From contig JAIXMF010000001.1 in NCBI GenBank assembly GCA_025201365.1, positions 1,550,001 through 1,614,000 of the forward strand: a stretch of DNA of 64,000 nt, in the 5' to 3' direction. Below are positions 30,501 through 44,692 of this stretch, piece after piece. Position 1 is the stretch's first letter. Each line of letters begins with the position of its first letter. A program made the translations under genes and the position numbers. The notes under the pieces are model-generated. The model had not been told where the DNA came from. It worked only from the letters and a program-made list of their open reading frames with translations, and did not search any database. Origin of the DNA: Syncephalis plumigaleata. Lineage: Eukaryota > Zoopagomycota > Zoopagomycetes > Zoopagales > Piptocephalidaceae.

Positions 30501-32269
30501 GGCTCAAGCAGGCATTAAGATCTGGGTACTAACCGGTGATCGACAAGAAACCGCTATCAATATCGGTTACAGTTGTAAACTAATTCAAGAAGACATGTCG
30601 CTAATTATCTGTAATGAGGAGACACACTGGGAGACTAAAGAATTCCTCGAGAAGAAGTTGAACGCCATACGATCAGCACGTACCGGATTCGAGAATGAAC
30701 CATTAGCATTGGTAATCGATGGTCACTCGCTTAAATTCGCCCTAGAGAAAGACATCGAGCTCACCCTGCTTGAACTGGCATGTATGTGCAAGGCGGTCAT
30801 TTGTTGTCGAGTGTCACCGTTGCAAAAGGCCCTAGTGGTTAAGCTCGTCAAGAAGCACAAGAAAGCCATCCTACTAGCCATTGGTGACGGTGCCAACGAC
30901 GTCAGTATGATCCAGGCAGCGCACGTCGGTGTCGGTATCAATGGATTGGAGGGTATGCAAGCAGCACGTAGTTCTGACTTTGCCATATCGCAATTCCGCT
31001 ATCTACGTAAACTGCTATTGGTGCATGGTGCATGGAGTTATCAACGATTAAGCAAGCTGATTCTCTACTCGTTCTACAAGAATATCTGCTTGTATATGAC
31101 ACAGTTCTGGGTGAGTAATCAAGCTTGATATATATATATATATATATGTATATGTCATACTAACTCGATTTGCTTTGTAATTAGTTTGCCTTTTTCAATG
31201 GCTTCTCCGGACAGATTATCTACGAGTCGTGGACCATCAGTATGTATAACGTGATATTCACTGTATTGCCACCATTGGTTATCGGTATATTCGATCAATA
31301 CTTGGGTGCTCGTATGTTGGATCGATACCCCGAGTTGTATCAATTAGGACAGAAGAAGGAATTCGTAAGTAATAGTAATAACTGGTTAGTTAGTTAGTTA
31401 ATTAATGTGTATATATCATTCTAGTTTAACGTGCGTAATTTCTGGGGTTGGACCACCAATGCATTCTACCATTCATTGGTAAGTTGTTATCATTGAATAA
31501 CCATAGTATTAGCATGATTAACATAATTACTAATTACTATCATTAGATTCTATTCTTTGCCGCGTATGCCATATTCCAAGGTGATGTCATCTTGGCTGAT
31601 GGTACAGTGGGTGGTCATTGGATATTCGGTACAACATTGTACACGGCCGTACTTGGTACAGTACTACTAAAGGCTGCCCTCATCAATGAGTAAGTTGTGA
31701 CTATCGTATTAGTAACTTCTTTCCTATTTTTACTTATTCCATTATGTACTTGTTAGTTTATGGACGAAATACGCTTGGATCTCCATTCCTGGATCATTCA
31801 TCATTTGGATTATTTTCTTCTCCATTTACGCGTCAGTTGCTCCATTAACACGAGCATCGCCAGAGTATTTCGGCATTGTTCCCGTGTTGTATAAGAGTGG
31901 CATCTTCTGGTTCACCATTATCGTCCTGCCCATCTTTTGTATCATGCGTGATTATGCTTGGAAATAGTAAGTAGAGAATATGACACGCCCTAGTATATTA
32001 CTGTTATCATCATCATGAATACTAATCAATTATTACACAGTGTCAAGCGTATGTACTATCCACGTACTTATCATTACATCCAAGAGATTCAAAAGTTCAA
32101 CATTCCCGATTACCGACCACGTATGGAACGATTCCGCAAGGCAGTCCACAAGGTTCGCCTTATTCAACGTCTCAAGCGCAATCGTGGTTTTGCCTTCTCA
32201 CAAAGCGAAAGTGGTCAGGCACATCTCATTCGTGCCTACGACACAACGATGGAGAAACCACGCGGTTAA
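27521..32269 (+). CDS. DRS2: Drs2-type P4-ATPase (aminophospholipid flippase)
   Basis: Trans-Golgi flippase that moves phosphatidylserine to the cytosolic leaflet. After a disordered acidic N-terminus come [20 protein letters not shown], the actuator motif ([10 protein letters not shown]), the phosphorylation site [17 protein letters not shown] at ~29580, the nucleotide-binding segment ([19 protein letters not shown]), [17 protein letters not shown], the hinge [20 protein letters not shown], and C-terminal membrane spans. The tail carries GFAFSQS, the autoinhibitory GFAFS motif of Drs2. The protein is split by about ten short introns. The in-frame coding signal extends upstream to 27521 ([20 protein letters not shown]), yet no in-frame ATG precedes it: the frame is closed by TAA just upstream and no acceptor AG lies in between. 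The start may be a CTG at 27521; otherwise the first ATG is at 27845. Confidence 0.93.
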
Positions 32270-32589
32270 GCTTAATGCTTATACTAGTAGTAATCTACTA
32301 GTAGTAATATCAAAGGAAAAGAAGATAACGATTATCTATCCTCTATCTTATTCTATCCTATTCTATCCATTCCAGTATTATCATCAGTTCTGTCGTGTCG
32401 TGTTGTTTACTTTATAACAATAGCTCACTCGCATTCATTCTCTTTAATTAATACACGCACATCATCATCATCATCATCTATAATACGTGTCTCTAATCAT
32501 TTACATTTATACATGCATGTTTCATTATAAGCAAGCAAGCAAGCAAGCAAGCATGATCGATACTTGTTTATTAAGAGGTATCGATATCA
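32270..32589. other. Convergent 3' region with short tandem repeats
   Basis: Between the 3' ends of DRS2 and coronin. It contains TCATCATCATCATC (~32462) and five copies of AAGC or GCAA (~32532-32552). Nothing else seen. Confidence 0.6.
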
Positions 32590-34753
32590 TTACAATTCAA
32601 AGAATAGCTTGACTTTTTCCTCCAAGAACTTGACACGAGCATCTCGTTTCGCTAGATCCTCGCGTAATTGAGCATTTTCACGACGTAATTTCTCCAATTC
32701 CGCCTAGATAACACATTATCATATAGAATCATTAGGATAAATACGAACGATTAATTACTAAATTACCTTAGTTGATGCATCAATCGTACTGCTACCATTA
32801 GGTGTCGTGGCAGTCACCGTAACGGATGCTGCCTTGTTCTCCACCTTTGTTTTATTTGGTTCTGTCGCTTTGGCCACTTCTCGTTGAGCGGGGGTTAGCG
32901 GACGTGCTGCAGATGATTCGGTGGTGGCAGCAGCAGCAGCAGGAGTTAGCGTATTTGCACTTGTACTACTCGATGACTGAGCAGAGGTTGTACTAGTATT
33001 GGCATGACCACCACTTGATTTAGGTGGTAATGGTGAAGGTGTACGTGCACGTTGAGCAGCAGCAATTCTAGCGGCATCTGCTTCACCACCAGTCTCTAGA
33101 TCGAATAGAATAGGATTAGCATTCTGACCGTTAAAGTAGTCATCGGCCGATTGAGCTGGTTGTTGACCGGCAGTAGGAGGGAAGATATCAGCCTGGAATG
33201 TATCAGACTAAACAAACAAACAAACAAATAAATGTAATGATGATGAGTAGGAGGATATTTGTGAGGGAACATTGATGATGCTTACCCGACGTGGTACTAC
33301 AAATGAGATCGGTTCAATCAAATTGCTGGTAACCTTAAAGGCACGAGCCACTTCGCAGTCATGTGCATTAAGTGCGTATTTCGGCATAAATGCAATGCCT
33401 CGTTGTGGTTCCGTTGATTTGTACTCGGATAGTAAAAATAGATCATCGCTCTCGTATTCAAAGTAACGAATATTGCCATCACTGTAGTGCAATACAATGT
33501 AATTGCATTAGTTAAACGATATAAACTGATAATGACATGCAGTCATCTACATAAACTATAACCTACCCCTAAATAATAAGTAATTATACAATGTTAGTCC
33601 TCTATTCTACTAGTGTAGCAATACATTTATTAGTAATACTACTTACTTTACCCGCTAGATATAGCATGTTGACATCTGCATCAAAGTAGGGCATGAGCAC
33701 GCCCGAGGATGAATCGATAGATTTCATCTTTAATGGTTTCTCCATATTCCTCGTGTCCCATAGAGCGAGTTGACGATCACTCGATCGAGCAAATCCAGTG
33801 GTGGCCAAACGATCATGCTGGCCAAGCCATACGACACGCGCTCCCTTGATGCCCTGATGTCCGTCCGTCTCTTGTATCACTTGATTGGCGCGTACATCGA
33901 GTATACGCAACTTTTTGTCACGACAAGTAGTCGCCATTAGACTGCCGTTATAATTCCAAGTAATCGATTGAATGACTTCGTTGTGACCCTCAACGGTCTG
34001 ACGCTCAACAGCCTTTTCCGTGTCCCATAGTTTAACGGTGGTGTCTGCACTTGAACTGGCTACTACATGATCAGCCGTAGGATGGAATAGGACATGGCCT
34101 ACTTTGCTATAAAAAGGAAGGAGAAGATATATAATGTGTATACGTATTGGCATGGTCATTAATAAATGTTTACTAGTGTATCAACTAGGCAATTGCTCAG
34201 CTGTTTGGTCATGTTACCTACCGCTGATGACCAGACAATGTAGCTAATGGTTCAGTTTGCGAGTCTTCCCATTCAGTATCGGGTATGCGCCAGATCATTA
34301 CCTTGCCATCTTCAGCGGCACTAGCAATTATTTGATTATTGAAGTTGGCGAATGACGTATCAAGTACCGCGCTAGAATGTCCATGGAAGAGGGGTTGTTC
34401 CGCGGGTAGACGACCTGTACGATATTCCATTAGCAACATACATACTACTGATAGTGGTCATACAATACTTACCTACGGAAGTAAGAGGGATTACGGCAAA
34501 AGCACCGCCACCAGCTGCCTCCCAGTTCACGGCAAGGTATTTCTAGTCATATGTGTGTGTGTGTTTGGCATATCGATATGAATATCCTCGAGGGAATACG
34601 CTCTACGTCACAAGTGCCACTTACCGAGTTGACCGATAGCAGATTGGAGTCCCATGCGTTATTCGAGACTCTTATGTTATCGTAGCAGTTCTCTCGACGG
34701 GCAGCCGTACCAAATACATGGCGGAACTTCGAGGCACGTACGAAGCGAGACAT
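32590..34753 (-). CDS. CRN1: Coronin, actin-binding WD40 protein
   Basis: Binds F-actin and regulates Arp2/3 and cofilin. It starts [20 protein letters not shown] at 34753, the canonical coronin N-terminus. WD40 repeats follow, with [40 protein letters not shown] and VKLWDTEK, then the coronin C-terminal extension ([28 protein letters not shown]). A linker rich in Ser/Thr/Ala/Pro leads to a C-terminal coiled coil ([20 protein letters not shown], ending KVKLFFEL at 32590), the trimerisation element that also binds Arp2/3 in yeast. About eight short introns. Convergent with DRS2. Confidence 0.94.
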
Positions 34754-35255
34754 GGTGGAGTACTGAATTTACGACAGAGTAACAAAACCCAGATAGCTTC
34801 TAGGCTTGGGTCAGACCGGAGAAATGGTAGGAACAACGATGAAAGAAACGAGATGACAACTCGATGCAATGCAGAGCGTACTCAGATGGATAGCCACAGC
34901 AATGCAGTAATAGTGGTGGTGGTGATAGTGATAATGGTAACAGTGATAGGATAAAGAAAGCGTGTAACAAAGTCGCCGTGCTATAAACATCACCATTAGC
35001 GGGTTATTTGGAACAAGGCGACCTGCAGAAATGGGTATGACGCACACACACACTCGTTTCACGTGACGTGAAGTGAGTTCTATCATTTTGAGCGAGAGTG
35101 AACGACAAAACAGCTTAAAGTGTAGTTGTTGTCAATAGGATGAGTACCTATCCTTTTCTTCTACTTCCACTACTACTACTACTACTTGCACTTGCACTGC
35201 AACCATAACAAAGAACACTAGCCACTTTCTTTGCTGTCAGTTATAGTCGGTCAAT

Positions 35256-36897
35256 ATGAGTCGTTTGGATTATTCGAAATGGGACAAACTTGAGCTAAGC
35301 GACGACGACGACTTTGAATGCCATCCCAATATAGATAAGGCGTCGTTCATTCGTTGGCGACAACAGGATATTCACCAGAAGCGACAGGAGAGACGCGCGA
35401 AAATAGAGGCGCTAAACGCGGAGATCGCCATGAATGCTGTCTTGCAGGCGCGTATTGACCGATTGGTAAAGGAATTGCAGGACGATCAGCAAGCAAGCCT
35501 GAAGAGCACCAGTGATCTTGACACTTGGATTGATCGTTATCGTAAGTTGGGTTTGGCACCGAATGCTGAACGACAAACAAAAGACACGCCACCGTATGAT
35601 GATATGATTGCCGCGCTATTACTGCAAGTGCAGATAGCTGCTCGTGGAGAGAAAGCCAGTGAAATTAGTGGGGAGGATGCGTTCAAGCCATGGCTCATCA
35701 AGGAATTGAAGTGGCATGAAGCGAAACTGGCTACACGCACCAAAGAAGCAAAGAAGAGATAGACAATCTGAAGAAGGAGGAAGAGAGCAAGCTAACCATG
35801 GAGAATCTATGCCATGAAGGTTTTAACAAGACGGTAAGCGGAGGATATCTGATGGATTAACATTGAAGCAATTGTGTGCTAACACTTGTATACTTTTACT
35901 AGATCATTAAGAGTAGTGATGATACAAAGAAAACATCAACAATGGAGGTACTTAATCCAGGCTATGAGAATGTAAATAAAGTAAGTGACTGGCTGACTAA
36001 CTATAGAGAAATGATATTAATATGCATATATGTATTGATAGGATAAAGCAGAGACATCAAATAAAAAAGAGGAAAAGAAGAGCAAAGAGAAGGAGGAGAC
36101 CAGTAATGCTGATGCCGATGATGATAGTGACGATGAGCAACATATTAAAACGAAAGAGGCACGTCAATTTGCCGAGATCAATGATTTGGGTAAAAGTTTC
36201 GAGTATATGCGATTGCATCCATGGTTAGCATCCTCTGATATATCAGATGAGATTATGGCCGAGGCATTCACCTTGGAACTCAATGGTGACTCAAGTAAAG
36301 TAGTACAGTATATTCGACAATCGAAGATTCTACAATACTGCTCGGAACTCGGTAATGGTCGTTACTTTGAGAAGTTCTTTGAACGGTAAAGTGGACAATG
36401 CTTACCACTACTACTGTTACTGCTGTTGCTAATGTTGTTGTTGTTGTTTACAGATTATTGGGCCAGATCCACGGGCGCGTGCCGTATTCGAGGATGATGT
36501 CGCTAAAACACACGAGCATATTAAGAATCGGTGCGTCGTACTGCGTAAGGAGCATGAGGAACGAGAGGCTAGACGAAAAGAGTTGCTATCTAAGCAGGAT
36601 CCAAATGAAGCCATTGAAATTGCCATACCGGAGACGGCCAGCGAGAATGAACGAGCACGCGCGGTAGCCTTTCAAACATTCCCGCCACCCTTCCAGCATG
36701 CATTACTTTCGGGTGATTTGGAAAAGGTCAATGAAGTGTTACAGACATTGGAATCGGATGAAGCAGAGCGTATTCTTGAATTGTGCAATGAAACAGGTCT
36801 CCTATCCATTGAAGAGACGCAAGAGGATAACGAAGATGGAGGTGAAGCTGATGGTGAAGATGAAGAAAATGCTAACGACAACACTAAAGAAGCATAA
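35256..36897 (+). CDS. CDC37: Hsp90 co-chaperone Cdc37
   Basis: Loads protein kinases onto Hsp90. The N-terminus MSRLDYSKWDKLELSDDDDF then HPNIDKASFIRWR is the hallmark segment, with the Ser of LELSDD corresponding to the conserved CK2 site. A coiled-coil region follows, then the Hsp90-binding central domain (NDLGKSFEYMRLHPWLASSD) and the C-terminal segment (FQTFPPPFQHALLSGDLEKV) with a very acidic tail. Introns follow ACG at ~35833 and later sites. One -1 break at 35756/35757: the helix KEAKK-EIDNLKKEEESK is continuous only if AAG is followed by GAG rather than AG. Because the gene is essential and otherwise intact, this is likely a sequence error. Confidence 0.93.
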
Positions 36898-36991
36898 ATA
36901 AAATAAAGCCATTAAAATTGTCTCGCTCAACTACTGCTACATTTGCTACTACTACTATTACTACTACCATCATCGACATAATAAAACGTTC

Positions 36992-37318
36992 ATGATGACT
37001 ACAAACCATCTTAAGGAAGCATATTTGCAGGAAGCGTTAAAGGTGGCATCCAACTATTCAGCTACCGGAATAGTGATGGATACCAATACATCGATAACTA
37101 GTGGTAGTATCAACAGAACTGCGGTAAGAAGATCGCACACATTGATATCGTAACCGTTTTCTAATGTAGCCTCTTTATTTTACATGTCTATATCAGATAC
37201 GGTTTGCTAACCATTTGCTTGCATATTAGCTATATGGTTTGGATGTAATGCTCATCAACTAAGAAAACACTTGGATGGATATTCTCGCTTTGTACGGGTA
37301 AATCACGGTAAGCAAGCA
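36992..37318 (+). CDS. Small unrecognised gene
   Basis: Exon 1 at 36992 encodes MMTTNHLKEAYLQEALKVAS and continues through GIVMDTNTSITSGSINRTA to a GTAAGA donor at 37125. An acceptor preceded by a GCTAACC branch site lies at about 37230. The downstream exon reads either ALYGLDVMLIN followed by a stop, or, with a -1 shift, IWFGCNAHQLRKHLDGYSRF and on to another GTAAGC donor. I do not recognise the family, and the 3' end is uncertain. Confidence 0.35.
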
Positions 37319-37329
37319 TAAACTATGGA

Positions 37330-39838
37330 TGATGATGACTAACTAGTATGAATTTGCCAATCGATTCAAATAGAATGAATATGACTAGTCCAATAAATAT
37401 CATTATGAAGTTAACGCTTTTATTACATGTATCCTTAACAGCTGAATCAGTGTACCATTCTATCCAGGGAATAAGGACACGATCCATTAATCAAGCAAGA
37501 CGTAGATTATTCTTTAATGATCTTTTTCTTTCTCTTTACGAATTAAGCGTATGTAGTATAGAATTCTGATAGAACACGAGGCTTGTACAACGATCATTTC
37601 TACTCCGACCACTAACTATGTGCTGACTTTTTATTTATAGCCGATTATTCTTAGCAACCCCAATCATAGTAGAGAGAGAAAGAGAACTTATTCTAAGCAG
37701 AATAGGAAAACATGAGTGTGTACGTGCATGCGTGTATGGCATGCCTATGTCTCTGTGTTCCAATTGCGATATGATGTGATCACACCATAGTGCAACGCAA
37801 GCATTTAGCCATTGCGATTTTCATCTCTTTCTCTTAATAAGCCGCGTCTTGTCTTTCTTGTTTCTCTTGCCTCTCTCTTGCCTATTTAACACTATCCGTA
37901 CACTGTGTTTATTCTACTCTTTCATTAAATCCATTGGTGTAGATAGAGAACGAAGCATCCAGCGATAAGTTGTATGCACATGTGTGTGTGTCGTATTGTT
38001 GTTTATTATTCAGTGTGAATTGATTTGCTCAACAGGAAAGAGATTCCACATTAACGTGGCGAGTGTGTGCATCTTTTTTTCATCGCCTACTCCCACGATT
38101 ATCGCATCACATCAGAGCTCCGCCAACGAATCTTTCTTCACGCGTTTCCCCCACTTGTGATATGATATTGACGCATATATATTATACGAGCATCAAGTGA
38201 ACAGAAGAATCATTTTCTAATTAGCTGACTACTTGATGATATACGCGTTTCAACTTTGACGTAGCCAAAAGACAAACACGCCTGTTCATGTTGCTGCCTC
38301 GATTACTTACTACGTCTTTGCCTTTGCATTAACAACTCCGCGTTTCACCTTATTCACCTTTTCTTTTTCTTCTTCCTGAATACTATCATCATCAAGGACA
38401 TCTTGTCAATATCGTTACTTGCGTCATCTATTGATCTAGTGAGTATTTCATGCAGATACACCAGATCAATCTGTCATATTATTGCTTGATATTTATTCAT
38501 TTATTTTACGTAAAATTGCATTCAGTTGTCACGCTTGTTGTCAACGAATGTCTTGCATGTCTTAACGTAACACACCAACAAATATTGAACGCCTGATTGA
38601 TTGTGTCGCCTTCGTTACAGGTGCATCCTTACCCTCGTTTTCCTCTCCTCTCTTTCCTCTCTCTCTCTCTCTCCTCTCTATTTCTTTATTTTTATCTTGT
38701 TTTCTGTTTATCTTGCCAAGTCATATTGTCACAACTTGACAGGTTACTATCGATTTCTTTTTCTAGCCGCAGTCACCTGTGGTTATTGTCACAAATCTCT
38801 TTCTACCATTGAAAAAGGTACTCGAGCCAATCAATCCAAACTGTTTAATAATAACAATTCGCTGCATCATCTGCATACATCCATTCACATACTTGCATAC
38901 ATACACTCACACGCACTCGCGCCAATACTCATTCAAAACCAGGCATTAGCATTAAAGCCGAGTAACCAATATTCGTCGTTTATCTTCTTATATATCGCAT
39001 CCACCCCTTCATTCGTATACGCGCGCCTTTACTTTTTCTTTCTCTTGTCTCTTTACCAGTATATCTGTACTCGTTTGTTCGTAGTAACCAAATTTGTTGC
39101 TTTTAGAACCATCTTCCCGTTTACTATACTTTATTTGTGGTCTCTCCACCTATTCTAACCATATTCCTTTGGCGTGTTGTTATCACGTGCAACCTGGTCT
39201 ACTATATCTACCATAGATTGTTCTACGGTTCCAATTCCGTTCGTTACCGAATACTATTCAACCCATCAGTATGCTTTCCTTGGACGCTACTTTCAATTGT
39301 CACTGTAAGTATTCCATTTAGAATGGGTTAAGAGGGAATGGGTAGCGTATATATACGTACAATTGGACGAGCATAAAGAGAATAGCAGGGTTTGTGTATC
39401 GACGTCAATAATGACATTGCGTGTCACCTCCTACTCTTTACATCATATTGGCGCCTATTTATGGATATATATATCCTCGTCCTTCCCTCCTAAACGGTCA
39501 TATTCACGTTATGCACACGTGAGTTCACAGGGAAATGGTTATGATGATTTCCATTGACGTTTGAATTAGTTATTTCTTTATTCTCTCATTGAACGCTATT
39601 CACGATATCCAACTCTTTATTTCTTCTTTCATGCTAACGGAACTTTTCCCCTATTTAACGTATCTACCACCACATTGACTAATCAACCAAAGGATTAACC
39701 AACTAACCAACTGATTAACGTATTGCCAATGCTAGTTTCGCGACTTGCTGGACAATCGTTATTTTTGCTTTTTTCCTTCCTATTCTTTTCTCTTTAACTT
39801 GTGTAGTTGACTGGCTGATTCCTTTTTGTGTATAAATA
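37330..39838. other. 2.5-kb pyrimidine-rich non-coding region upstream of the second flippase
   Basis: The coding-strand sequence is rich in CT (for example TCTCTCTCTCTCTCC at ~38661), with many short chance ORFs. It is probably promoter and long 5'UTR of the Dnf3-like gene. A possible GTAAGT donor at ~39303 suggests 5'UTR introns. No family recognised. Confidence 0.45.
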
Positions 39839-42800
39839 ATGGATTCTATCTCGTCCGACAACGATCAGCGTGGTAACAGCTCCAAGTTATCTACATCTTC
39901 GGCATACTCGACATCTTCACCTAGTGTTCGCGCTGCTGCTCATGCTAGTAGCAGTAGTCATTCTACGCCACATTCACATTCTGCATCAGAGCAATTAGCA
40001 TCATCCTCGTCACCAATCATGAATCAACAACAACAACAACAATCGCAACATCCAAGTTCGACATCCACTGGACTATCACCGACTATCATCAATAGTTCAT
40101 CGGTGGAATTCACCTCCAATGTTCACACCGCCACTAATCACGATGGTACTACCTTACTGGCTGGTCCAGAAGAGCTACTACACCCGGATATTAGTACTGC
40201 CGAAGCAATTATTAGACGTCGTTCGCGGCGTCAATCGGTGTCGTTACTTCGAAAGTTATCCCAAAGGATAGGACTAGAAAAGACTGGTAGCACAAAAAGT
40301 AATGACCATCCAGTTGATGGCAATAGTCCGTCTAAGCATCTCGACACTAATATGAGTGCAAGGAATGATGGTGACGACAATAATAATCACTCGGATAGCA
40401 ACAATGATGGTAGGGACGAGAGTGGTAGTCAGATACTTTTACCACATACTGCGACAGATCCACTACCACCGTCTAATTCCATTCGTACATCTCGTTATAC
40501 AATGCTCAACTTTCTACCACGACAATTGATTGCGCAGTTCTCGAAGGTGGCCAATCTCTACTTTGTATTTATTTCGGCACTACAACTCGTACCTGACTGG
40601 TCACCAACAGGTCGATTTACTACACTGTTGCCTTTGGCGATCTTTGTTACCATTGCCATGGCTCATGAAGCATACGACGATATTTGTCGACATCGTATGG
40701 ATAAAGTGGAGAATGAACGTAAATGTGAAGTGTTACGCGTCTATCGTACACCCGCTACTACTAATAGTACTAGTACGACATCGGCTAATCATCGTAGTAA
40801 TGAGTTGAATCAGCATAACATCTCGATTGATATGACCGGTTCGGAAGGTTCACATTCGGTAGCATGTGTATGGCAAGAAATTCGATGGCGTCAACTAGCT
40901 GTGGGCGATATTGTTCGCATCAAACAGGATGATTGGATACCGGCAGATCTATTATTGTTACATTCATCGCTCGATGATAATATCTGTTATGTGGAGACAG
41001 CGGCACTGGACGGTGAAACGAACTTGAAGGAGATGCGAGTACCGGAAGCACTTTGTGATCAAACCAGCACACCAGAACAAATAGCCGAACTTAGTGGTAC
41101 GTATATATTTCATGTAGGATATGATCAAGTTCATGGTTTATTAATCAATTGCATTAAATTCAGGCTATGTACAAGCTGAAGATCCAAACGATGATTTGTA
41201 CGATTTCAACGGTTGTATTCACTTTTATTCACGTAAAACATCGATGGAGAACAAACAAAAGGAACACACTACATCTAGCAGGAATGATAATAATGATAAT
41301 GCTATTGGCAATACACCAAGTCGTCGTCAAAGTTTCGCATCGAGTAATGATAAATTAACATCGGAATCCAAGATTCATTTATCGTTATTATCACGTTCCT
41401 CACTCGATATCCGTAATCTATTGCTTCGTGGCACTATTCTACGAAATACTACCGATGTCTATGGTATGGTCATTTACTCGGGTGAGAACACGAAAATACG
41501 TCAGAATGCCTTGAAGAATGCGCGTACCAAGGCACCAATGCTACAACGACATGTGAATCGTGCAGTGATCTCTGTATTCATTCTACTACTGGTGCTGGCA
41601 TCATTAATGACGGCCATGCAATCCACTTGGTTGAAGAAAACACGAGCCGCGTATTTACCGCATGACAATTCGGCTAGTTCAATTATTGCCGTGTTCTTAG
41701 TTTTACCGTGCTATTCAATACGGTCATTCCAATATCGCTCTACGTTACACTGGAATTGGTCAAGGTGGTGCAAGCCTACTCATTGGACAAGACATGGAGA
41801 TGTACGATCCGGTATCGGATACACCGGCCGAAGCACGTACCAGTGCCATCAATGAAGATCTGGGTCAGGTACGCTTCGTGTTCTCGGACAAGACGGCACG
41901 CTTACCGAGAATGTGATGGAGTTCCGTGCTTGTTCCGTGGCCGGTGTCGCCTATCGTAACACGTCGACCGAGGAAGATGGCAGCTGTCCATTGCCCATGT
42001 CTACCGCGGTGTCTAGTATACTCACCTCGCGTGCCATCACCCATATCGAGAGTGATGAATGGTGGTTTCTACGCGCACTTAGTCTATGCCATTCGGTGGT
42101 GCCTAGTATTCAATCGGATCCCACCACTGGAGCAGAGATGGCCATCAATTATCAAAGTCCCTCGCCCGATGAGCACGCGCTGGTGAGTGGTGCGCGTGAT
42201 TTTGGCTTTGAACTACGTGAACGACAAGGACAACATATTAGAATCCACATTAAAGCGGATGCCACTATGTTAGCATCGACATCGGCAACACACGATACAG
42301 CATTGGCCACCAGTGCTATTGGTTCACCCGTGTTAGATGTCGGCACAAATGCATTACCCTCGCCTGCAATCAGTCTACCGCCTGATATGTTGAGTCTACA
42401 GCATAATAATGACAAGGATGGTCGACATATTCCCGAGGAGTATGAAGTACTGGATGAGCTTGCGTTCTCCAGTCGACGTAAACGCATGTCAGTGGTGGTA
42501 CGTCTTAATGATGGTCGTCTAGTCCTATTGACAAAGGGTGCCGACAATGTCATGCTAGGACTATTGAGCTATCCTAGTATCGGTCTGATACGACAAAGTC
42601 AAAGCAAGTCCAATGTCAATGCCAATGATAAGGAAGAGGAGCGTGACGCGTCACATCAAGACACTGCTGTGGCAAAACAAACGCTCTACCATCTGGATCA
42701 GTTTGCTCAGGTGGGTCTACGTACCCTAGTGTACGCCTATCGATTCCTGGATCCCGACGAGTATTCAGCATGGCATAAACAGTATGTAGATGCTCAGTCC

Positions 42801-44417
42801 GCCATCACCGATCGTGTACAACGGATGGAGTCGGTAATGTCGCTGATTGAACGGCCCAATCCCACTACAGGAGAAGGACTACGTATGTGTGGTATTACTG
42901 CCGTGGAAGATCGTCTTCAGCCAGGTGTACCAGAAACCATTGCTGCACTACGTCGAGCAGGCATTGGTGTATTCATGCTAACGGGCGACAAGATGGAAAC
43001 GGCCATTAACATCGGTAGATCATGTTCACTTATCTCACCATTGGCACAGGTGATCACCATTAGTGGTGAATCCGATCATCATGGCAGCAATGGCACATCG
43101 AAACCTGATGAACAAAGTGATGCCGCATTAGCCGTAAGAGAACAACTCATCAATGCCCGTGACAGTCTGCCGCTAGTTACTCGATCGACACTATTGAACC
43201 ATGTTGGCGGTAGTATCGGTATTGGACAATTGGGTAGTAAGCACATTGTTACACGCGATGGTACCGGGCGTGTATTAGTGATAGATGGTGCCGCTATACA
43301 ACTATGTCGTGATGATCAGCAGGCCAATGCGGTCATCGTCGAACTGGCCTCCGTGTGCGACTCGGTGATCTGTTGTCGTGTATCACCGTGCCAGAAAGCG
43401 AGTATCGTTCAGTTAATGCGCAAGCAGCATCCACACGCTGTCACATTAGCCATCGGTGATGGTGGTAATGACATTGCCATGATACAAGAGGCACATGTAG
43501 GCATTGGCATTACGGGACGTGAAGGATTACAAGCAGCACGCGCTAGTGATTATAGTATCGCACGGTTTAGGTTCCTACAACGTTTATTACTAGTGCACGG
43601 CAGATGGTCCTATGTACGTGTATCTAAATTTACACTGGGAACATTCTACAAATGCATCGCATTCTACTTGACACAAGCGTGTTTCCAGGCATTCACCGGA
43701 TTCAGCGGCACCAGTTTATACGAGCAATGGACACTCAGCTTGTATAACACGGTGTTCTCCGCATTACCGGTGATCATTCTGGGTATTACGGAACAGGATC
43801 TATCAGCATCGACCTTGATGCGTGTTCCCGAATTGTATCGTATGGGTCACGCCGATACCATGTTCAATCTACGTAGATTCTGGTCCGCCATGCTACACGG
43901 TATGCTACAATCGGCCAGTCTCATGCTTATTCCATTTGCCGTGTATGGCGGCTTACCTGGCGGTATCTCGCGTTACTCGTCGCCACAACTATTCCAAATG
44001 GGTATCGTGGTGTATACATCGGTGGTATTGGCCGTGAATATCAAGGTAGCCATGCTAGATGCCAACTACTGGTCATGGCTCACCGGCGTGGGTGTGGCAC
44101 TAGAAACGGCCGCGTGGTTTCTATTCCAAATGGTCTACGCGATCATCTATCCTTCTACCAAGTCAACGATGGGTTATGACGTGCATGGTCAATTTATACA
44201 AGCTGCCGCACACTATCAATTCTGGGCACTAATCATTGTTAACTGTACCGTCGTACTACTACCCGAGATCATTGTACGTACACTAAGAACGAGCTGGCAT
44301 CCCAGCGACGTAACAATATTTCAACAAATGGAATATGAACAACGACGACAAGAGCGACAGCGTAAAACGACCACTGCAGCTGCATCACGTTGTACCACTT
44401 TGGAACCAATCTACTAG
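39839..44417 (+). CDS. Dnf3-like P4-ATPase flippase
   Basis: Second phospholipid flippase. A ~200-residue Ser/Gln/Asn-rich N-terminus is followed by FLPRQLIAQFSKVANLYFVF, the actuator [12 protein letters not shown], one intron (41097-41163), PISLYVTLELVKVVQAYSLD, the SDKT phosphorylation site (~41885), QSPSPDEHALVSGARDFGFE, VFMLTGDKMETAINIGRSC, TLAIGDGGNDIAMIQEAHVG and ten predicted membrane spans in total. The C-terminal half is one 834-codon exon. The region 41700-41895 has three successive -1 breaks: before FTVLFNTV (~41700), at AAG|AC (41791) where DKDMEMYDP is expected, and at ACG|GC (41895) inside the invariant DKTGTLTENV. Together they return to the original frame, and 800 intact codons follow. 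Sequence error is more likely than a dead gene. Confidence 0.88.
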
Positions 44418-44692
44418 TGTTGTTGATAACATTTACTATTTTACTTTATTGTTATAGCATCATTGAATATTAAGTAGCATCATTTTATTACTATAGTATT
44501 ACATAAATAAAGAATCAATTGATTATTATTGTTCAAACAAGTATATTGCTAGCGTATGTCTTGTTCAATCCAAGTCATAAGAGATGATGTTTAGATATTG
44601 AAATTGAATTCATTAATCCAATGATTACACACACTTTCTCCTTGTTATTTACACACTTACCTTGTTGATTCTTTATTGTCTAGATTGCATTT

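Noticed and set aside
41690-41900. Dnf3-like gene as a pseudogene
   Set aside because: Three breaks in 200 bp cancel out and are followed by 800 intact, conserved codons; similar single breaks occur in essential genes, so sequence error is more likely.
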